A DNA stretch of 47,628 bases from Massilia sp. CFBP 13721 (GTDB taxonomy: Bacteria; Pseudomonadota; Gammaproteobacteria; Burkholderiales; Burkholderiaceae_D), in contig NZ_JACYUY010000038.1 of assembly GCF_014842025.1 (NCBI RefSeq), positions 1 through 47,628 on the forward strand, read 5' to 3'. Under the pieces are notes generated by a model. The model saw only the letters and a program-made list of their open reading frames with translations, made no database searches and had not been told where the DNA came from. Shown here piece after piece: positions 44,319 through 47,628 of the stretch. Within the stretch, counting starts at the first letter, position 1. The number at the start of each line of letters is the position of its first letter. The position numbers were made by a program, and so were the translations under genes.

Positions 44319-44363
44319 CGATGCTCCTCTAACGCACTAGTTGTTTAGTTTCGAGTGGAACCC

Positions 44364-44408
44364 ATAAACCGTTGATAGCTCGAGGGAGTAATCGACGGTT
44401 TATTTTTA
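44364..44408 (+). terminator. Intrinsic terminator of guaA
   Basis: ATAAACCGTTGAT (44364-44376) pairs with ATCGACGGTTTAT (44391-44403; one G-T wobble) across a 14-base loop and is followed by a T-run to 44408. Confidence 0.88.
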
Positions 44409-44719
44409 TCTAGCCAGCGTTAGTTGTGGTATTTTAAGCTGTTAAGCGGTGTTCCTCGCGAGCTTTATGCGATAACTGACCGAAAAGTCGCGGTGACCCG
44501 TCGGGAGAATAAGCCCTTCTTCGGCACTTCGGCTCCGTGGCACGCTAGCGAGATTAAGTGTTGGGTTGCTGAAAATATAATGTTTTCTTGGCGCTCGCTC
44601 AACGTGGTTACTACGAAACGTTGATGCAGCTAAGAATGCTTAAGCGAGAACGTTGGCTCCCTAATGACCATGGGTGTTTAAAGAATACTAACGGTTTGTA
44701 GAAAAGAGGCAAAAAGCGA
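44409..44719. other. AT-richer non-coding junction between guaA and the island genes
   Basis: No convincing gene is seen; the one open frame starts with TTG, lacks a ribosome site and matches nothing I know. TATAAT at 44576-44581 with a weak TTAAGT 16 bases upstream could be the promoter of the next gene, leaving a leader of roughly 130 bases. The base composition drops abruptly compared with guaA, so this is the probable left junction of an insertion. Confidence 0.45.
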
Positions 44720-46288
44720 ATGGCAAGTAAGTCTAATTTGGTAAATTTGGACGCAATGATAAAACGTTCCGACTTCGCCTCAACCGAAGGCGAGGGCGTT
44801 GATTACGATAGCGTCTCAACTATTTCGCTGCGGGACTTTACCCCAGGTGCATTAATGGGCCCGAGCTTGAGGAAACCTGATTTCCAACGGGAGACAAATC
44901 ATTGGGCGCCAGAGCAAGTAGTTTCATTATTAGAGTGCTTCGTAAATGGGGATCTCATCCCGTCAGTGATTTTATGGAAGTCGCCAGCCAATGTTTTTGT
45001 GATCGATGGTGGGCATCGTCTGAGCGTACTACGGGCGTGGATTGAGGATGACTATGGTGATGGCCCAATCTCACAAGCGTTTTTCGGATACGAAATTTCG
45101 GATAGCCAAAAGCGCGCGGCAGCGCGAACCCGGGCACTGGTAGCTGAGCGCGTCGGGACATGGCAACATTTTGTAGCTCGAAGCGCAGAAGGTGTTGACG
45201 ACCCGGCCGAAAAGAAGCGCTTGAATACTGTAGTAACTCGAGGGTTGTCAATCCAGTGGGTGCGAGGTGATGCGGATAAGGCAGAGAGTTCGTTCTTCCA
45301 GATCAATACTAAAGGTACACCCCTTGATGAAGTTGAGGAACTGCTTCTAAAGAGCAGGTTTAAACCAGTAGCAATCGCTGCGAGAGCGGTGATCCGAGCA
45401 GGTAAAGGCCATCGGTACTGGTCAAGGTTTAATAGCACGACAGCTATGCAGATCGAGGCAGCGGCAAAGCAGGTCCACACCGCATTATTTGACCCAGAGG
45501 TAAACCCGCCAATCAAGACGCTTGACCTTCCCCTTGCTGGCCCAAAAGGTGTACGTGGCGCGCTTCAGGTTCTGATCGAGCTAATGTTGGTCGCGTGTCG
45601 CGATCAATCCGGCAAGCCGAAAACTGTCGTTGAGATGGCGGATGATGGAGATGGTTCTACTACGGTTAACGTTTTAAACAGGACGCTCGCATTGATCCGC
45701 CGAATTACGGGTAATGATCAAGGTAGTCTTGGTCTTCATCCAGCTGTATATTTTTATGGTCCGACTGGCCGCCATTCAAGTCCGATGTTTATGGGCACTG
45801 CAAAACTGCTTGCGAAAAAGCTTGTTAATAATGACAGGAATTTTTTCAAGAAATTTACTCAGGTGCGCGTATCGCTGGAGACGTTGCTGATCGAGCATAA
45901 AGATCTTATGGCGACCATACTGCAAAAGTTAATCAGCCAGAAACGTGCGGATAAATACGCAGAGCTTTTAGATCAAATTATAGAAGCCTTGGCAAAAGGC
46001 AATTCGGTAACAGACGGTGATATTGTAACGTTTGCGGGCCTCGACGGGAAGGTCGTGACCGGTAACACGGATGCTGATGGGACGCGGTTTTCTGATGACG
46101 CCAAAAGCGAAGCGTTTATCCGCGTCGCGTTAGCGTCCGCAGTGAAATGTCCCATTTGCGAAGGTTATTTGGACCTTCCGAAATCTGTGTCGTACGACCA
46201 CGGCGTTAGAGTGCAGGATGGTGGGAAAGGGAGCGCAAAGAATCTTCAGCTAACACACCCATATTGCAATCAGTCCATAAAAAACTAA
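44720..46288 (+). CDS. DUF262/ParB-like protein with C-terminal HNH nuclease motif
   Basis: The 522-residue protein has a DUF262-type N-terminus. FQRETNHW (residues 55-62) and VIDGGHRLSVLRAW (DGGHR at 96-100) correspond to the conserved FQR and DGQQR/DGQHR motifs of this ParB/Srx-like NTPase fold. A long helical middle follows. The end is a zinc-type HNH motif: CPIC (Cys477, Cys480), DH (493-494), NLQL (508) and HPYCN (His513, Cys516). DUF262 proteins include the GmrS half of the GmrSD modified-DNA nuclease and other anti-phage proteins, so nuclease-based defence is likely but not proven. Here the nuclease part is a classical HNH rather than DUF1524. The gene is far less GC-rich than its chromosomal neighbours, with a modest AGAGG ribosome site. 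Confidence 0.8.
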   Translation: MASKSNLVNLDAMIKRSDFASTEGEGVDYDSVSTISLRDFTPGALMGPSLRKPDFQRETNHWAPEQVVSLLECFVNGDLIPSVILWKSPANVFVIDGGHRLSVLRAWIEDDYGDGPISQAFFGYEISDSQKRAAARTRALVAERVGTWQHFVARSAEGVDDPAEKKRLNTVVTRGLSIQWVRGDADKAESSFFQINTKGTPLDEVEELLLKSRFKPVAIAARAVIRAGKGHRYWSRFNSTTAMQIEAAAKQVHTALFDPEVNPPIKTLDLPLAGPKGVRGALQVLIELMLVACRDQSGKPKTVVEMADDGDGSTTVNVLNRTLALIRRITGNDQGSLGLHPAVYFYGPTGRHSSPMFMGTAKLLAKKLVNNDRNFFKKFTQVRVSLETLLIEHKDLMATILQKLISQKRADKYAELLDQIIEALAKGNSVTDGDIVTFAGLDGKVVTGNTDADGTRFSDDAKSEAFIRVALASAVKCPICEGYLDLPKSVSYDHGVRVQDGGKGSAKNLQLTHPYCNQSIKN

Positions 46289-46414
46289 TGCTCACCGGAG
46301 GCTGTTCTACGCCAGGATTTAGTTTCAGGACGAGGTTAACCCTTACCATCCTACTCGTCGGTAGCAGAGGAGTAGCACCTGGATTATCAGATTAGATATT
46401 TCGAGGGCACAAGC

Positions 46415-46445
46415 ACGAGCGACAGATACGAGCACGAGCACGAGC
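46415..46445. repeat. Short ACGAGC tandem repeat
   Basis: Three perfect head-to-tail ACGAGC copies at 46428-46445 and one more at 46415-46420, separated by eight bases. It lies in the 232-base gap after the HNH gene, where no gene is visible. It may be a slippage repeat or a cluster of protein-binding sites. Confidence 0.6.
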
Positions 46446-46520
46446 ATACGCACTAGGTTGCGAGACCGAGCTGCAATACGTCTCCTAGATTGCAGAATAT
46501 GCAAAATTGGATCGAAGCAA

Positions 46521-46994
46521 TTAGTTGCCCGGACGTGATTTAATGGGGATATAAGGAACTATATGTTCAGGACTTGCATCGTATAAAGAAACCAGCATGC
46601 GATGATCGTTCGTGAGAATGTCAAGGTCGTTGTCCTTAGCTAATTTTATTATGGAATTATCGGTTAGGCCAAACCTTATGAAAAGCTCGCCTCTACAATC
46701 TTCTGATATTGATACTTCAACCTGTTTGAATTCCGCAAATAGTTCTCTTGTGAACTCAAACGCCTTGATGCCCGCATACCCGTCCAAATCAATTAAATTA
46801 GACACTTCAGCGGCGATGTATGGAGTTATCCATACTTCCTTGTAATTACCTGCAAATTCCCATAGCTGATAGTAGTCCTCAGCACAGAATTGTCCTAACC
46901 GCTTTGACCTTTCTATGTATCTGCCTTCGTCAACGGCACCAATTATCATAACGAGAAGTAAATTCGTGTCAATTAATAATCGATCACTCATCAT
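46521..46994 (-). CDS. PIN-domain ribonuclease-like protein
   Basis: The 157-residue protein has the four acidic positions of a PIN nuclease in order: Asp9 in RLLIDTNLLLV, Glu63 in ITPYIAAEVSNL, Asp112 in GLTDNSIIKLAK and Asp130 (or Asp125) in LDILTNDHRM. PIN proteins cut RNA with metal ions and are commonly toxins of VapBC-type pairs. Length is slightly above typical VapC. The start codon shares one base with the stop of the upstream 97-residue gene (TAATG), so they are translationally coupled, as in toxin-antitoxin pairs. AT-rich composition fits the island. The natural target is unknown. Confidence 0.78.
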   Translation of the reverse strand: MMSDRLLIDTNLLLVMIIGAVDEGRYIERSKRLGQFCAEDYYQLWEFAGNYKEVWITPYIAAEVSNLIDLDGYAGIKAFEFTRELFAEFKQVEVSISEDCRGELFIRFGLTDNSIIKLAKDNDLDILTNDHRMLVSLYDASPEHIVPYIPIKSRPGN

Positions 46995-47287
46995 TACTGG
47001 CTCTCTTTGTAAGCCCTGAATCCTTTAAACTGCAACGTTTTCCGATTAACTATGAAGACCTTGTATTCTCTTCTCGTTCCCATAAGTTTGGCTATTTTAA
47101 ATAGGCTATTCGTTGGCGTAGAATCTTCCTTTAAATCAAGCGGATCCTCCCCTGTTAAAAAATAGCTTAGAGTGATCTCATAATCTCCACCAGCTATAAC
47201 TGCACCCTCTAAGTTAAATTGTTTTGCTCCAGGAAGAAGATCCTTTGCACTTGCTAAAGCAACCGCAATAGCTTTTTTAAAGTCCAT
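46994..47287 (-). CDS. 97-residue partner protein coupled to the PIN gene
   Basis: I do not recognise the family. The product (MDFKKAIAVALASAKDLLPG...) begins with a helix and continues as a beta-rich domain (FNLEGAVIAGGDYEITLSYFLTG, REYKVFIVNRKTLQFKGFRAYKES). It has no AbrB, MazE or ribbon-helix-helix signature, so it is not a classical VapB. ATG at 47287 follows an AGGG ribosome site seven bases upstream; a TTG two codons earlier is a weaker alternative. The one-base overlap with the PIN gene suggests a functional pair, either an unusual antitoxin or a target-recognition partner. Confidence 0.65.
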   Translation of the reverse strand: MDFKKAIAVALASAKDLLPGAKQFNLEGAVIAGGDYEITLSYFLTGEDPLDLKEDSTPTNSLFKIAKLMGTRREYKVFIVNRKTLQFKGFRAYKESQ

Positions 47288-47558
47288 GTTCAAACCCTAT
47301 CTCAATATATTTAACGCTGAACGTCAGATCGCGACCGTTAGCGAACAGACGGAATTGCCCAGTGTATGGTGTTGTTGCTCTCCTGGCAAGTATGTGGCGC
47401 TGTTAGGCGTTCTAAGTCGCTGTGGGTTGGGGCGCAAGGATCTAGCAATTTCTTTCTTCTAAAGGTTGTTCAGAGGCGCGTCAAGTGTGTGAAGGTGCAG
47501 CGGTGCTGTCCGGTCTTACATTCTGACACGGTCTCGACCATAGCCAATTCAAGGGCAT

Positions 47559-47628
47559 TGTAGTGGTCAAGTAATTTCGGACACGACGATAAGTTCTTTC
47601 TCTGCCATTGTGCGTTCATAGACGCTGG
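47559..47628 (+). mobile_element. Possible left end of an insertion sequence (cut by window edge)
   Basis: TGTAGTGGTCAAGTAATTTC followed by GGACACG at 47559-47585 looks like an IS3-type terminal inverted repeat, which begins with TG. Read on the minus strand the stretch encodes SVYERTMAEKELIVVSEIT and a stop inside the repeat, possibly a transposase end. Only 70 bases are available. The 265 bases before it (47294-47558) show no convincing gene. Confidence 0.35.

Noticed and set aside
44424..44624. 66-codon frame at the island junction
   Set aside because: TTG start, no ribosome site, immediately after the guaA terminator, no similarity to anything I know.
46415..46445. ACGAGC tandem copies as a possible CRISPR array
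   Set aside because: The unit is only six bases without spacers, and no cas genes are present.
47366..47563. 65-codon plus-strand frame near the right edge
   Set aside because: No ribosome site, odd composition (VCGAVRRSKSLWVG), and it runs into the possible IS end.

Overview
The window is high-GC, densely packed DNA from a betaproteobacterium. The gene content points to the Oxalobacteraceae, in the Massilia/Telluria/Duganella group. Supporting signs are the smpB|ratA-rnfH block, a PEP-CTERM protein, many PAS/GGDEF/HDOD signalling proteins, a ppsR|ppsA divergent pair, and interspersed hairpin repeats carrying a constant CGTAGGG flank. The last 3.3 kb differ sharply in base composition and look acquired. 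No rRNA, tRNA or CRISPR array was found.

Layout. 1-5 kb: a soluble chemoreceptor with five tandem PAS domains, coupled to a three-domain CheW-like protein, then a metallophosphoesterase. 5-9.3 kb: a YdeP-type molybdopterin oxidoreductase with its maturation partner fdhD, facing an HDOD protein. 9.4-14 kb: a secreted S41 peptidase, a PAS/hybrid histidine kinase and a PPC-domain (DUF296) protein. 14-17.5 kb: ppsR and ppsA, divergent, for phosphoenolpyruvate synthase and its control. 17.5-19 kb: a small secreted cysteine-patterned protein with NfeD, then a 45-residue small gene on the other strand. 19-28 kb: a complete malonate decarboxylase operon on the minus strand (LysR regulator, MatC-type transporter, mdcA-C-D-E-G-B-H) with overlapping or nearly abutting reading frames. 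28-30 kb: a stomatin/prohibitin-family membrane protein coupled to a short-chain dehydrogenase. 30-33.7 kb: an iron-uptake unit with a TonB-dependent receptor divergent from a PepSY membrane protein, with two Fur-box-like sites between them. 33.8-37 kb: a signal peptidase I paralogue, a secreted unknown protein and a Bcr/CflA efflux protein, separated by hairpin repeats. 37-44.3 kb: smpB, ratA-rnfH, a diguanylate cyclase, a PEP-CTERM protein with a DUF4114-like end, a DUF4124 protein, and guaB-guaA for GMP synthesis.

44.3-47.6 kb is an AT-richer accessory segment directly behind guaA, a known integration hotspot. It carries a DUF262/ParB-like protein with a C-terminal HNH nuclease motif, a PIN-domain protein coupled to a small unknown partner, and what may be the left end of an insertion sequence at the window edge. 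This is the best candidate for a defence or mobile-element-stability locus, although no integrase lies inside the window.

Three less obvious signals stand out. First, the unlinked nfeD and stomatin loci share a near-identical 28-base promoter-like element, and each has a terminator-like hairpin just ahead of the first gene. Second, a dispersed family of intergenic palindromes shows compensatory base changes, as expected of REP/REPIN elements. Third, a 45-codon gene with its own promoter and ribosome binding site sits between nfeD and the malonate operon.
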